Origin: Bacteroidales bacterium UBA3834
GTDB taxonomy: Bacteria; Bacteroidota; Bacteroidia; Bacteroidales; P3
Assembly: GCA_002392965.1 (NCBI GenBank)
Contig: DGIA01000010.1
Location: 1-64,000, forward strand
Length of the DNA: 64,000 nt
Direction: 5' to 3'
The notes under the pieces are model-generated. The model did not search any database and had not been told where the DNA came from. It saw only the letters and a list, made by a program, of their open reading frames with translations. Of this stretch, positions 18,350-26,384 are shown piece by piece. The translations under genes were made by a program, and so were the position numbers. Each line of letters starts with the position of its first letter. The first letter of the stretch is position 1.

Positions 18350-19505
18350 GGGCAAGGGTGAGGATGAGGGGCAGCAGGGCGGGGGAGAGGCCGCAGACGG
18401 CGACCCACACGGCCGCCACGGCAAAGCAGCCTTCCTGCAGCCACAGCGCCCAGCGCGGGCTGCGTTCCATCCGGATGGCTATCAGTATCAGCAGCGGGGA
18501 GGCCCAGAGGATGTTGAGGTTCCACTTGGTGCACCAATGGCTTGTCCCGAGCCACATGTACAGCAGGAACAGGCCGACGATTCCGGCCAGAATGAAAAGT
18601 ATGCGGTCGGCCCAGCGAGGCCACAGGTGTTTCCATGTGAGCAGTGCCGCCGCCACGCAGAGCAGTGCGAATACCACTATCGGCGGGAAGCTGCGACGCA
18701 GAGGGGGGCGTGTGTCTTGCAGCAACTGGGTGTTGCCGGATACGAGGGGTTGCCCGTCGCGGGTGGCGTTGTCGTAGATGCCCATCATGACCATGGGGTA
18801 GAACATGGCCTCGCTGACCGTTCTGTCGAGGTCGGTGCAAAGGCCTAACAATAGATCGACTCCGAAGGTCCACCACTCCAGGCAGCCACCGGCAGCGGCT
18901 TCATGGACATGTTTCCTGTAGCTTTTTGTGTCATATTCGCCGGTGGTCATTTTCTGTTTCCCACAGGCCGCCTCCACCATGTCGCGCACACGGGTGGCGC
19001 AGTTGTCGCGGAAGAAGTCGTAGCGGTAGTAGCGGTTGTCGGGCATGTAGTTCCATTCCAGCATGATGAAGAGGTTGTTGACCTCCTGACGGGTGAGGTT
19101 GAGGGGCTGCTCCCACACGGCGCGCCGCTCGTAGTCGTAGGTGGCCATGAAAAGGTTCATGGGCGACCGGCTGAGGCAGTAGTCAAGTTGGCCTTGGGCA
19201 AATTTGAGGTAGAAATGAGGTGTGTCGAAGTCGAAGGTGCCGTAGTTATAGACGTGGTCGATGCCCTGCGAAGGGTCGCAGATGCGGATGGCGCTGTGGC
19301 CGAAAGCCAGGTAGAAGTCGTTGCCCGGGCCGCAGGTGATGACACTGGCCGTGGCGCTGTCGCTCAGCGGGAGCACCTGCGACGAAGCCGGTGCGGAGAA
19401 AGGTATGAGGAAAGTGAGCAGGCAAAGGAAGGAAAGCGGGGTGAGAGGGCAAGTGCGTACAAACGATGTTTGCCGTTTGGCTTGTATATCGGTATGCTGT
19501 ATCAT
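18294..19505 (-). CDS. DUF4105 membrane protein
   Basis: A 403-residue protein with an N-terminal signal or anchor, a DUF4105 domain (FGHSAIRICDP, YNYGTFDF and NCATRVRDMVE, with Cys and His reminiscent of papain-like or NlpC-type folds) and four to five C-terminal transmembrane helices between about residues 275 and 395. The exported domain is probably a hydrolase or binding module, but this is inference. The 3' end runs 56 nt antisense into trmH. Confidence 0.8.
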   Translation of the reverse strand: MIQHTDIQAKRQTSFVRTCPLTPLSFLCLLTFLIPFSAPASSQVLPLSDSATASVITCGPGNDFYLAFGHSAIRICDPSQGIDHVYNYGTFDFDTPHFYLKFAQGQLDYCLSRSPMNLFMATYDYERRAVWEQPLNLTRQEVNNLFIMLEWNYMPDNRYYRYDFFRDNCATRVRDMVEAACGKQKMTTGEYDTKSYRKHVHEAAAGGCLEWWTFGVDLLLGLCTDLDRTVSEAMFYPMVMMGIYDNATRDGQPLVSGNTQLLQDTRPPLRRSFPPIVVFALLCVAAALLTWKHLWPRWADRILFILAGIVGLFLLYMWLGTSHWCTKWNLNILWASPLLILIAIRMERSPRWALWLQEGCFAVAAVWVAVCGLSPALLPLILTLALRVACLIPRTPQQRQQRH

Positions 19506-19574
19506 CGGCTGGTATTTTATTGGATTAATATTAAGACGATTGTCCCTTTCATCCTCTTTTCGTTTCTTGGGGAA

Positions 19575-20663
19575 TCAGGCTCCGGTGCCTATCTGTTCGT
19601 CGGCCACCTCGGCGGGACGAACCTCGGATTCGCGCGGCTCCATGTGGAAGGGGGCGTTTTCTTTGCCTTGGTGGACAGTGACCTGCGGGAAGGGAATCTC
19701 GACTCCCGCGTTGTTGAAGGCGATGTAGATGTCTTCGCGAATGTGTTTCCACACTTCCCAGTAGTCCTCGACGGTGGTCCAGACCCATACGGAGATATCG
19801 ACGGAGCTGTTGCCGAGGTCGCTGACAGCGATGACGGGCTCCTTGAAGTCCCACCTCACGAGCGGTTCGGCCTTCACCACCTCCCACAGCACTTCCTTGG
19901 CCTTGTGCAGGTCGGTGCCGTAGGCTACCGAGGCCACCACGTCGAGGCGTATCTGCGGCTCCTTGGTGTGGTTGATGAGGCTCTTGGTGGCCAGTTCGCT
20001 GTTGGGGATGATGATGGTGCGGCCGTTGAAGGGGCGCATGAAGGTGTGGAAGATGCGTATCTCCTTGATGTAGCCTTTGTACTGGCCGCATTCAATGTAG
20101 TCATCCACCTTGAAGGGTTTCATGAGCAGGATGATGACACCGCCGGCGAAGTTCTGCAGGGTGCCTTGCAGGGCCATGCCGATGGCCAGACCCATGGCGC
20201 CGAGGAGGGCGATGAAGGAGGTGGCCTTGATGCCGACAACATCCATCGCCATAATGATGATCATGGCTTTGAGCAGCACATCGACCAGTGAGCCGAGGAA
20301 GGTCTTGAGCGAAGGCTCGGCATTGCGCTTGTCGAGGGCTTTCACGATGACTTTTTTCAGCATCTTGGCCAGCTTCATGCCGAGCCAGAGAATGAGGATG
20401 GCGATGATGAGCTTGGGCATGAAGCCGATGGTGAGTTCGGTGATCTGACGCAGACCGTCCTTGATGAAGGTGTTCTCGCCTGTGACCACGGCCTTGAGGT
20501 CTTCGATGTTCATGTTCTTCAAGCTGTCGCTCAGGGCACGCGAGATGCTGTCCTGGGTCATCACGGTTTGGCCGAATTCGTCCTGGGGCGGTGGCGGAGT
20601 GCCGTCTTTTTGCGTGGCGGCAATAGCCATCAGGGAAGGTGTGTTGTCGTCTAAGAATAGCAT
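19575..20663 (-). CDS. mechanosensitive ion channel, MscS family
   Basis: A 362-residue channel: a soluble N-terminal part rich in Pro, three membrane helices, and the pore helix TM3 with its Gly/Ala pattern (LLGAMGLAIGMALQGTLQNFAGGVIILLM split across residues 165-195). The MscS beta domain follows (PFKVDDYIE, RTIIIPNS) and then the C-terminal alpha/beta vestibule. It opens under membrane tension to release solutes during osmotic downshock. Its start lies just after the terminator of the preceding large gene. Confidence 0.93.
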   Translation of the reverse strand: MLFLDDNTPSLMAIAATQKDGTPPPPQDEFGQTVMTQDSISRALSDSLKNMNIEDLKAVVTGENTFIKDGLRQITELTIGFMPKLIIAILILWLGMKLAKMLKKVIVKALDKRNAEPSLKTFLGSLVDVLLKAMIIIMAMDVVGIKATSFIALLGAMGLAIGMALQGTLQNFAGGVIILLMKPFKVDDYIECGQYKGYIKEIRIFHTFMRPFNGRTIIIPNSELATKSLINHTKEPQIRLDVVASVAYGTDLHKAKEVLWEVVKAEPLVRWDFKEPVIAVSDLGNSSVDISVWVWTTVEDYWEVWKHIREDIYIAFNNAGVEIPFPQVTVHQGKENAPFHMEPRESEVRPAEVADEQIGTGA

Positions 20664-20679
20664 GATGTTTTGTCTTTAA

Positions 20680-20711
20680 AAAAGAGACTGCTCCGCAGAG
20701 CAGTCTCTTTT
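20680..20711 (-). terminator. rho-independent terminator after the type-A T9SS gene
   Basis: A 10-bp GC-containing stem extended by A-T pairs (AAAAGAGACTGCTC against GAGCAGTCTCTTTT) with a 4-nt loop, followed on the minus strand by six T. It lies 20 nt after the stop at 20731. Confidence 0.85.
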
Positions 20712-20730
20712 GAATGGAATCATTGTCGGT

Positions 20731-23700
20731 TTATTTCTTGACAACCTTCTCGGTGCGGATGCCGTTGTCGGTGGTGACGCGGACCACATAGACACCGTTC
20801 ACGAAGTTGGCCATGTTGATCTGACCGGCGGTCATGCTGGTGAGCACGCTGCGGCCGTTCACGTCGAACATCTCAACCATACGGATGCCTTCACCCTCGA
20901 TGTTCAGCACATCGTAGGCAGGGTTGGGGTAGATGGCCACGTTGACAGTGTTGACGGCATCGATGCCGACGGGGTCTGCCACCTTGATGTCTTCAAGCAT
21001 GAGCACATAGCCACCTTCGCAATCGTGGTGGCGGAAGGCCACTTTGAAGGTGCCGTTGACGCTGGAGGGAATGGCCACTTGGCGCTGTTGCGGCATGGTG
21101 TCGTTGGCGGTAAGGGTCTCGGCGAAGACCTGGGTGGTGTCGCCACCATTGATGATATAGACGCTGTAGTGGTCGGTAGGATAGGCAGAGGTGTAGGTGA
21201 AAGCCTTCCACTTGATGCTGTACGAACCGCTCTCAGGCATGGTCAAAGGCTCGGTGACAAGCCAGTTGTCCTGATGGAGATCCATCATGTACATGCCAAA
21301 AACGCTCTGAGCCGACATGGAGTAGGCGTAGGTGTTGCCTCCCATGGTAATGGTGTCCCAGCCTTCGCTGTCCCAGCAGGTGCCGAAGCCTTCGTCAAGG
21401 TTGACGATGTAGGGCAGTGCATGGGCGTCGCAGGAAATGATGTTGATGGTCAGTGGGGTGGCATCGGCGGAGCCCGTGCTGTTGCCGACAGTCAGGCCGA
21501 TGGTGTGGTTGCCGGGAGTGTCAAAGGCATAGGTGAGGCTTTCCTCGGTGCCGGCGGCGGTGCCATCGACAGTCCAGGCGTAGGTCTCGGCCACAATGGC
21601 GTTGGCGGTGAACGTGTAGCTGTAGCCAACCTTGCCGGAGGTCGGGCCGTTGATGGTGGCGCTGGGGGCGGAGAGTTCATCGATGGTCAGGCTGTCGATA
21701 TACAGATAGTAGGCATAGTTGCCATAGTAGTTGATGGCAATGTACTTGGTGCCTTCGGGCAGCACATAGCCGGCCTCGGTCCATTCGGTGGCCACGGTCG
21801 GGTTGTCGCCCAGCACGGTGGTGAAGGCATTAATGTCGGTGGTGGTGGTGGAAGCCAGCACGCGGAAAGCATCGGAGGCATCGTAGCCCATATACCAGAA
21901 CTTAACCATGTAGTGGCCGGTGGCGGGCAGCGTAAGCTCGGGGCTGATGAGGTACTGGTTGTAGTCGTCGGCGCGGCTGTAGCTGCTGAGGGCGTAGGAG
22001 TAATTGCCCTGGAAGGCTTCCTCGTCGTTAAGGCCGATATGGCCGTCGTTGGCGGGGTCGATGCTGACGAACTGCCAGCAGGGATTCTCCGCCTCGAAGT
22101 TCTCGCTGTAGGGGAAACTGGTGATGGCATTGCACTCGACGGCGGTCACCATCAGGCTGTCATAGGCAGTGCCGGCGGCGTTGGTGGCACCGACTTTGAC
22201 GGTGTAGCTGCCGGCAGCGGGGAAGGTGTAAACCAGTGTGTCGGTGGTGGAGCTCTGGAGGGTGCCGTTCACTTCCCAGCTGAGGGTGCTGACGTCGCTG
22301 TGGGCGACATAGGTGGCTGCATTGCCTGCTATGACGGTCACGGGGCCTTCGACTTCAAGTTCGGGCAGCTCCATTCCGCCAAGGCGGATGTCGTCGATTT
22401 GGACGGCAGGACCATTGTTGGCAGTGATGTTGCGGAATGCAACACGGATGGTCTGGCCGGCATAGGTGTTGGGAATGTCAATGATATGACGGTCGTACGA
22501 TGCACTGGTGGTGTCGGTGTAAAGCAGGGTGGTGAAATCGGTGGTGTCGGCAGAACCATCGGAGAGGCGAACCTCCATGGCACTATGCACGTTGTTTGAA
22601 GTCCGGATAATGATGTAGTAAGAGAGTGTGTAGGGGGTAGCATCGTTGGGGATGGTCAGTTTTGGGGAAATGGCCCAAGTGTCGCCGCTGACACCGGTGG
22701 CGTCATTAGCGTTAATCAGGGCAATGAAGTTATTGCCACTGTGGGCATATTGCGAATTGGGATAGAGCATTGCCGTGCTGGAGTCGTTGTTGACGACAAA
22801 ATGCCAGCAGTCGGTGACACCCTCGAGGTCGTCCTCCCAAGGCATGGTGGTGATGGCTTCGTCGCAGCTATAGACGTTGACATACAGCGTGTCGCTGTCG
22901 GAGCCGGCGGCATTGGAGGCTTCGGCTACCACAGAATGGTTGCCGGTGGTGGTGAAGGTGTAGGTCAGGGTGTTGCCAGTGGCGCTTTGGGTTGCTCCAT
23001 CCACACTCCAGGTGAAGCTCGATGCACCGGTAGCGGTGAAGGTGGCAGCGGTGTTTACCTCGACAATGGCAGGACCTTCAACCGTCACTTCGGGAGTCTC
23101 GGCACCGCCCACGCGGATGTCGTCGATACCCATGCAGAACTGGTCGGTGCAGCCATAGTGGTGGAAGCCGATATAGATGGTCTGTCCAGCGTAGGCCGAG
23201 AGGTCAACGGTACGCTTTACCCATTCGCCAAGTGAAAGGGTTTGCTCCAGCACGGGAGTGGTGGCGCTCAGCGCGGAGACGGTTTTTTCGGTGGCCACAT
23301 GCACTGCATAGTGCTCGGCAGCATACTGGGGGTTCGTGCCGTTGTCGTAGAATGTGAGGGTATAATCCTCACCGGTAGGAATGACCAAAGCGGGGCTGAT
23401 GAGCCACTCGTCGGGAGTCAGAGCCTCGTATGTGAAGTTGCTGTACGACAAAGCGATGATGCATGCGTTGCCTGTGCGGGGATATTGAGCCGCAAAACTG
23501 GCAATCTGGCTGCTGGTATCACTCAACTGCCAGCAGATACCGTCGTTGTCGTTTTCGATGATGGTCCAACCGGGGGTACCGTTTTCGAAGCCCTCGTTCC
23601 AAGGGAAGTTGGTGATGGTGTCGCCTGCAGCTTTGACAATGCTTTTGGCCATTGTCAGGGCGGCCATAGGCGTGTGGGTGGTGGCCGACGTCTTCATCAT

Positions 23701-23802
23701 GGGAGCCACGTTACGGGCACCCCAGAGACGGCTGTCCAACTGGGCAAAACTGGTTGAGGCCAGCAATGCCACAACTGCAAAAAACATAAATGCTTTCTTC
23801 AT
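20731..23802 (-). CDS. T9SS type A sorting-domain protein with repeated choice-of-anchor J and PKD-like modules
   Basis: A 1023-residue secreted protein. The signal peptide ends STSFAQ. Four choice-of-anchor-J/MAM-like modules begin at FPWNEGFENG, MPWEDDLEG, FPYSENFEA and LPYIVNLDEG, with PKD/Ig-like modules between them (each with a TWSVDG-like core and YTF..GNH). The end is a type A T9SS sorting domain: YPNPAYDVLNIEG, then MFDVNGRSVL and FVNGVYVVRV, closing in basic residues VVKK. It should be exported through type IX secretion and attached to or released from the surface. Carbohydrate or protein binding is likely; no catalytic motif was seen. Confidence 0.9.
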   Translation of the reverse strand: MKKAFMFFAVVALLASTSFAQLDSRLWGARNVAPMMKTSATTHTPMAALTMAKSIVKAAGDTITNFPWNEGFENGTPGWTIIENDNDGICWQLSDTSSQIASFAAQYPRTGNACIIALSYSNFTYEALTPDEWLISPALVIPTGEDYTLTFYDNGTNPQYAAEHYAVHVATEKTVSALSATTPVLEQTLSLGEWVKRTVDLSAYAGQTIYIGFHHYGCTDQFCMGIDDIRVGGAETPEVTVEGPAIVEVNTAATFTATGASSFTWSVDGATQSATGNTLTYTFTTTGNHSVVAEASNAAGSDSDTLYVNVYSCDEAITTMPWEDDLEGVTDCWHFVVNNDSSTAMLYPNSQYAHSGNNFIALINANDATGVSGDTWAISPKLTIPNDATPYTLSYYIIIRTSNNVHSAMEVRLSDGSADTTDFTTLLYTDTTSASYDRHIIDIPNTYAGQTIRVAFRNITANNGPAVQIDDIRLGGMELPELEVEGPVTVIAGNAATYVAHSDVSTLSWEVNGTLQSSTTDTLVYTFPAAGSYTVKVGATNAAGTAYDSLMVTAVECNAITSFPYSENFEAENPCWQFVSIDPANDGHIGLNDEEAFQGNYSYALSSYSRADDYNQYLISPELTLPATGHYMVKFWYMGYDASDAFRVLASTTTTDINAFTTVLGDNPTVATEWTEAGYVLPEGTKYIAINYYGNYAYYLYIDSLTIDELSAPSATINGPTSGKVGYSYTFTANAIVAETYAWTVDGTAAGTEESLTYAFDTPGNHTIGLTVGNSTGSADATPLTINIISCDAHALPYIVNLDEGFGTCWDSEGWDTITMGGNTYAYSMSAQSVFGMYMMDLHQDNWLVTEPLTMPESGSYSIKWKAFTYTSAYPTDHYSVYIINGGDTTQVFAETLTANDTMPQQRQVAIPSSVNGTFKVAFRHHDCEGGYVLMLEDIKVADPVGIDAVNTVNVAIYPNPAYDVLNIEGEGIRMVEMFDVNGRSVLTSMTAGQINMANFVNGVYVVRVTTDNGIRTEKVVKK

Positions 23803-23879
23803 TTTGTTTGTGATTTAGAGTTATTAATATTGTTGTTATTCAATAACATGCACAGTGTTGATGCTGTACTTTTATCTTG

Positions 23880-23887
23880 CAAAGATA
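23880..23887 (-). promoter_or_regulatory. -7 box TATCTTTG of the type-A T9SS gene
   Basis: On the minus strand TATCTTTG lies 77 nt before the ATG, giving a leader of about 70 nt. No clear -33 element. Confidence 0.5.
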
Positions 23888-23958
23888 CGCATTTTATTAT
23901 TAATGGGTAAAAAAAAGTTGCTAACACCCTGTTAAGGTGTCCCTGCCATCGCTTCTTC

Positions 23959-24336
23959 TTACAGCTCGTCGTCTTTTGCATTGGGGACAAGGAAAATCAC
24001 CGTCAGCGCACCCACGGCGCCGGCCACGGGCACTATGATGCGGGCCACCGAGCCCGCAGGGATGAACACGAAGGTGGAGAGCAGCACCATGACCGTCATC
24101 ACGCCCACGGCACCGGCCTTCTGTGTGGCCGTCATGCCGCCGCGCCGCTGATAGCCACGTATATACTTGCCCAGCCACGAAGCCAGAAGCCATTGTTGCA
24201 GCCTCGGCGACGAGCGGTAGAACAGCCACGACGCCAGCAGCAGGAAGGGCGTCGTCGGCAACCCCGGCACCACAACGCCAAGGGCACCAAGCCCAACGGC
24301 CAGCAGGCCTAATCCCACGTATAGATACTTCTTCAT
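23959..24336 (-). CDS. DUF454 (YbaN-like) inner-membrane protein
   Basis: A 125-residue protein with the family opening GLGALGVVVPGLPTTPFLLLASWLF in its first 45 residues (PGLPTTPF is diagnostic) and three to four hydrophobic helices. Function unknown. It overlaps the DUF3089 gene by 4 nt (ATGA), so the two are an operon. Confidence 0.9.
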   Translation of the reverse strand: MKKYLYVGLGLLAVGLGALGVVVPGLPTTPFLLLASWLFYRSSPRLQQWLLASWLGKYIRGYQRRGGMTATQKAGAVGVMTVMVLLSTFVFIPAGSVARIIVPVAGAVGALTVIFLVPNAKDDEL

Positions 24337-25244
24337 CTTAATGATTTGGCACGCAGGGCGATGTTGCGGCGGATGACATCGCTAAAGAGTGATATTTCGA
24401 GGCAGTGGTAGTTGCCCTCGCAGCCGATGAGTGGCAGCATGTAGTCGTTGCGCTTGTAGCCGTCGATATGGAGCAACAAAGTAGTCGTGTCGAGCGTGAC
24501 GGTGATGGTGTCGCCATAGCGCGGGTCGATGAGTGTGGCCGGCGTGGCGTCGGTGCGCCAGTTGACGGGATTGATGGCCATGAGGTTGCCGTCGCTGAGC
24601 AGAGGAATGGCACAACTGTTGTCGCGCACCGAGTTATAACATATTGTCACACCGAGGTCGGCGCTGTCCTGCGCCGAGCGGATGTGGGCATTGGTGTCGG
24701 TCACCTTATAGCCGATGACATAGGCCGCCACCAAGCGGCTGTAGGTGCTGTCAGACATCTCATCGAGCAGATCCACAACAGCCATAGCCCCTTGGCTAAA
24801 GCCTGCAAGGATGAAAGGCCTGCCATTGTTATAGTGTTCCAGATAATAGTCGAAAGCCTTGCGCACGTCGCCATAAGCCAGAGGCATACGGGCTTCGACA
24901 AGGCTGTCGCTGGTGTAGGTCTCCATGGTCACCTGCCGGTAGTAGGGTGAGTAATAGTTGAGCTCACCGGCCAACAAACGGTCCACGCCCACCATCTCGC
25001 CATACAGCAGCGCGCGGATGCTGTCGTTGCGGGTGTCGGCATAATGCATGGGCTTGCCGCCCAGCGTGTAGTCATCGCACTCGGTGGAGACGATATAGAA
25101 CACATCCACCGCCGCACCGCGGTCGGCGATGTACCACTGCGTAGTGTCGGCATAGTCGGGTACCTCGGGAATCGTCTCGCCTTTCGGTGAGCAGGCGGCG
25201 AGTGCCGCTGCAAGGACCAATGACAGGTATAAGTATCGTTTCAT
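24333..25244 (-). CDS. DUF3089 lipoprotein, alpha/beta-hydrolase-like
   Basis: A 303-residue lipoprotein (signal ending LAACSP, lipidated Cys18). The DUF3089 fold is related to alpha/beta hydrolases: a nucleophile elbow GFSQG lies near residue 148 with the Ser as likely nucleophile, and the C-terminal DGYKRNDYMLPL and GCEGNYHCLE segments are family features. Esterase activity on an envelope substrate is plausible but unproven. First gene of a two-gene operon. Confidence 0.85.
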   Translation of the reverse strand: MKRYLYLSLVLAAALAACSPKGETIPEVPDYADTTQWYIADRGAAVDVFYIVSTECDDYTLGGKPMHYADTRNDSIRALLYGEMVGVDRLLAGELNYYSPYYRQVTMETYTSDSLVEARMPLAYGDVRKAFDYYLEHYNNGRPFILAGFSQGAMAVVDLLDEMSDSTYSRLVAAYVIGYKVTDTNAHIRSAQDSADLGVTICYNSVRDNSCAIPLLSDGNLMAINPVNWRTDATPATLIDPRYGDTITVTLDTTTLLLHIDGYKRNDYMLPLIGCEGNYHCLEISLFSDVIRRNIALRAKSLR

Positions 25245-25276
25245 TCTATTGATCTTAAAATCTCAAAAAAACGCTG

Positions 25277-25284
25277 CAAAGATA
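25277..25284 (-). promoter_or_regulatory. -7 box TATCTTTG of the DUF3089 operon
   Basis: Minus-strand TATCTTTG lies 32 nt before the DUF3089 ATG. It is back to back with the plus-strand promoter at 25315-25345. Confidence 0.5.
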
Positions 25285-25314
25285 CACCTTTTCCCGGACA
25301 TGTAGGAATATTTT

Positions 25315-25345
25315 TTTGCCGTATGAAATATTCTTCGTACTTTTG
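25315..25345 (+). promoter_or_regulatory. Bacteroides-type promoter of a candidate ncRNA
   Basis: TTTG at 25315-25318, a 19-nt spacer and TACTTTTG at 25338-25345 match the consensus exactly. No start codon with a good reading frame follows closely; the next gene is 290 nt away. Confidence 0.7.
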
Positions 25346-25351
25346 CACTTG

Positions 25352-25585
25352 CTTTCGAGAGCGAAAGCTGTAAGCAAGAAAAGCATTGCGATACTGTCCT
25401 TGTCTATTAAATCGGCAAATTTTAGAAGGGGGACCGAGCATTTATGCTTTCGCTTGAGTGTGTATGCTATATCTTTTTAGCATATCTTCAGGCGTGAGAT
25501 ATGTTCCATTAGACCCCGTTCCTTCAAAGGTTTGCCAAAGCCTCTATCAAGACGGACATGAGCACATAACCTCATGCCTTTTCTT
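25352..25585 (+). ncRNA. candidate structured non-coding RNA of unknown class
   Basis: The gap 25245-25635 contains no convincing gene, but has a consensus promoter (25315-25345) and a terminator (25557-25585), so a transcript of about 230 nt is expected. It begins with a 7-bp hairpin (GCTTTCG/CGAAAGC, 25351-25368). Nested complementarities suggest a long irregular rod: TGTCC 25395-25399 with GGACA 25554-25558, GGCAAA 25414-25419 with TTTGCC 25531-25536, and GGGG 25428-25431 with CCCC 25514-25517. A rod with an internal bulge is reminiscent of 6S RNA, but I cannot assign a class. It could also be a leader of the Avd-type gene. Confidence 0.45.
25557..25585 (+). terminator. probable rho-independent terminator of the ncRNA
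   Basis: CATGAG and CTCATG form a 6-bp stem around an 8-nt loop, followed by CCTTTTCTT. The stem is short and AT-containing, so strength is moderate. Confidence 0.5.
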
Positions 25586-25635
25586 ATTGTTATAGATTAA
25601 CATTCCGTTGGAGGGTTGGAGAACAAGAAACGCCA

Positions 25636-26382
25636 GTGCCGACAATAAAAGACATACTGCAGGAAGAACGCAACCGCGAAAACGGGCGGTTGGTGCTTTT
25701 TCTCGAAGGCAAGTTTTGGAAAGCTTACGAGCAGTCGGCCTATGCACTGACAAAACTTTATGGCATCAAGCCATCAAAACGATTCGTCAAGTTGGTCGGC
25801 GAGGATATTATCAGCGTCGGATTCCCGCTGGAGCAGCTGTCCAAATACTTGCCGAATGCACAAGTTGAGCAAGACGGCAAGAAGTGCTATGCCCAGGTTA
25901 ATTGCCCTTTTGACAACCTTTCCTTTTTGGAGTGGAAGTCAAGCACGCGCATCAAAGAGCCCAAGCCGAAGCCTATAAGTGCGTTAGACATCCCCGAAGA
26001 GTGGAAGCCCAAGACACAGGTGATGAAAGATGAGAACCTGCCAGTATTCAAGATGGTGTACGACCTGTTACTGCGCATAGTGCACGAGTCGCACAAGATG
26101 GGCAAAGACTTCCGCTACACGATTGGCGAGGATTTGAAACGGTTGATGGTGAGAATGGAGGTGTGTATATACCAAGCCAACGAGGAGAAAGAAGCCAACG
26201 AGAAACTGGCCTATATCGGAGAGGCCCTTGAGATAATGCTTGAAGTAAAGCTGTATGTCCGCATCCTGCACGATAGCAAGCAGCTTTCGCTGAAGAAATA
26301 CGCCCTGCTCTGCGAGCAGATGGTGGCCGTAGAGAAAAACTTGACCGATTGGAAAAAATATTATATGAATAAAATCAACTAA
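25636..26382 (+). CDS. MutS-like / Avd four-helix-bundle fusion, DGR accessory protein
   Basis: A 248-residue protein starting at GTG; no in-frame ATG exists between the upstream stop at 25567 and this codon. Residues about 1-75 resemble the MutS mismatch-recognition domain I (RLVLFLEGKFWKAYEQSA compares with the MutS pattern of a hydrophobic strand, G-x-F-[WY]-[KE] and a helix). Residues about 136-245 look like an Avd-type four-helix bundle (PVFKMVYDLLLRIV, LAYIGEALEIMLEVKLYVRI, NLTDWKKYYMNKIN). MutS-like (MSL) and Avd proteins are both known DGR accessory proteins, and Avd binds the reverse transcriptase and template RNA. The next gene, 2 nt downstream, looks like a DGR target. No reverse transcriptase is in the window. 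Confidence 0.65.
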   Translation: MPTIKDILQEERNRENGRLVLFLEGKFWKAYEQSAYALTKLYGIKPSKRFVKLVGEDIISVGFPLEQLSKYLPNAQVEQDGKKCYAQVNCPFDNLSFLEWKSSTRIKEPKPKPISALDIPEEWKPKTQVMKDENLPVFKMVYDLLLRIVHESHKMGKDFRYTIGEDLKRLMVRMEVCIYQANEEKEANEKLAYIGEALEIMLEVKLYVRILHDSKQLSLKKYALLCEQMVAVEKNLTDWKKYYMNKIN

Positions 26383-26384
26383 CA

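Noticed and set aside
25595..25640. In-frame extension of the Avd-type gene upstream of GTG 25636
   Set aside because: The frame is open back to a stop at 25567, but contains no ATG and overlaps the ncRNA terminator; the homology starts at the GTG.
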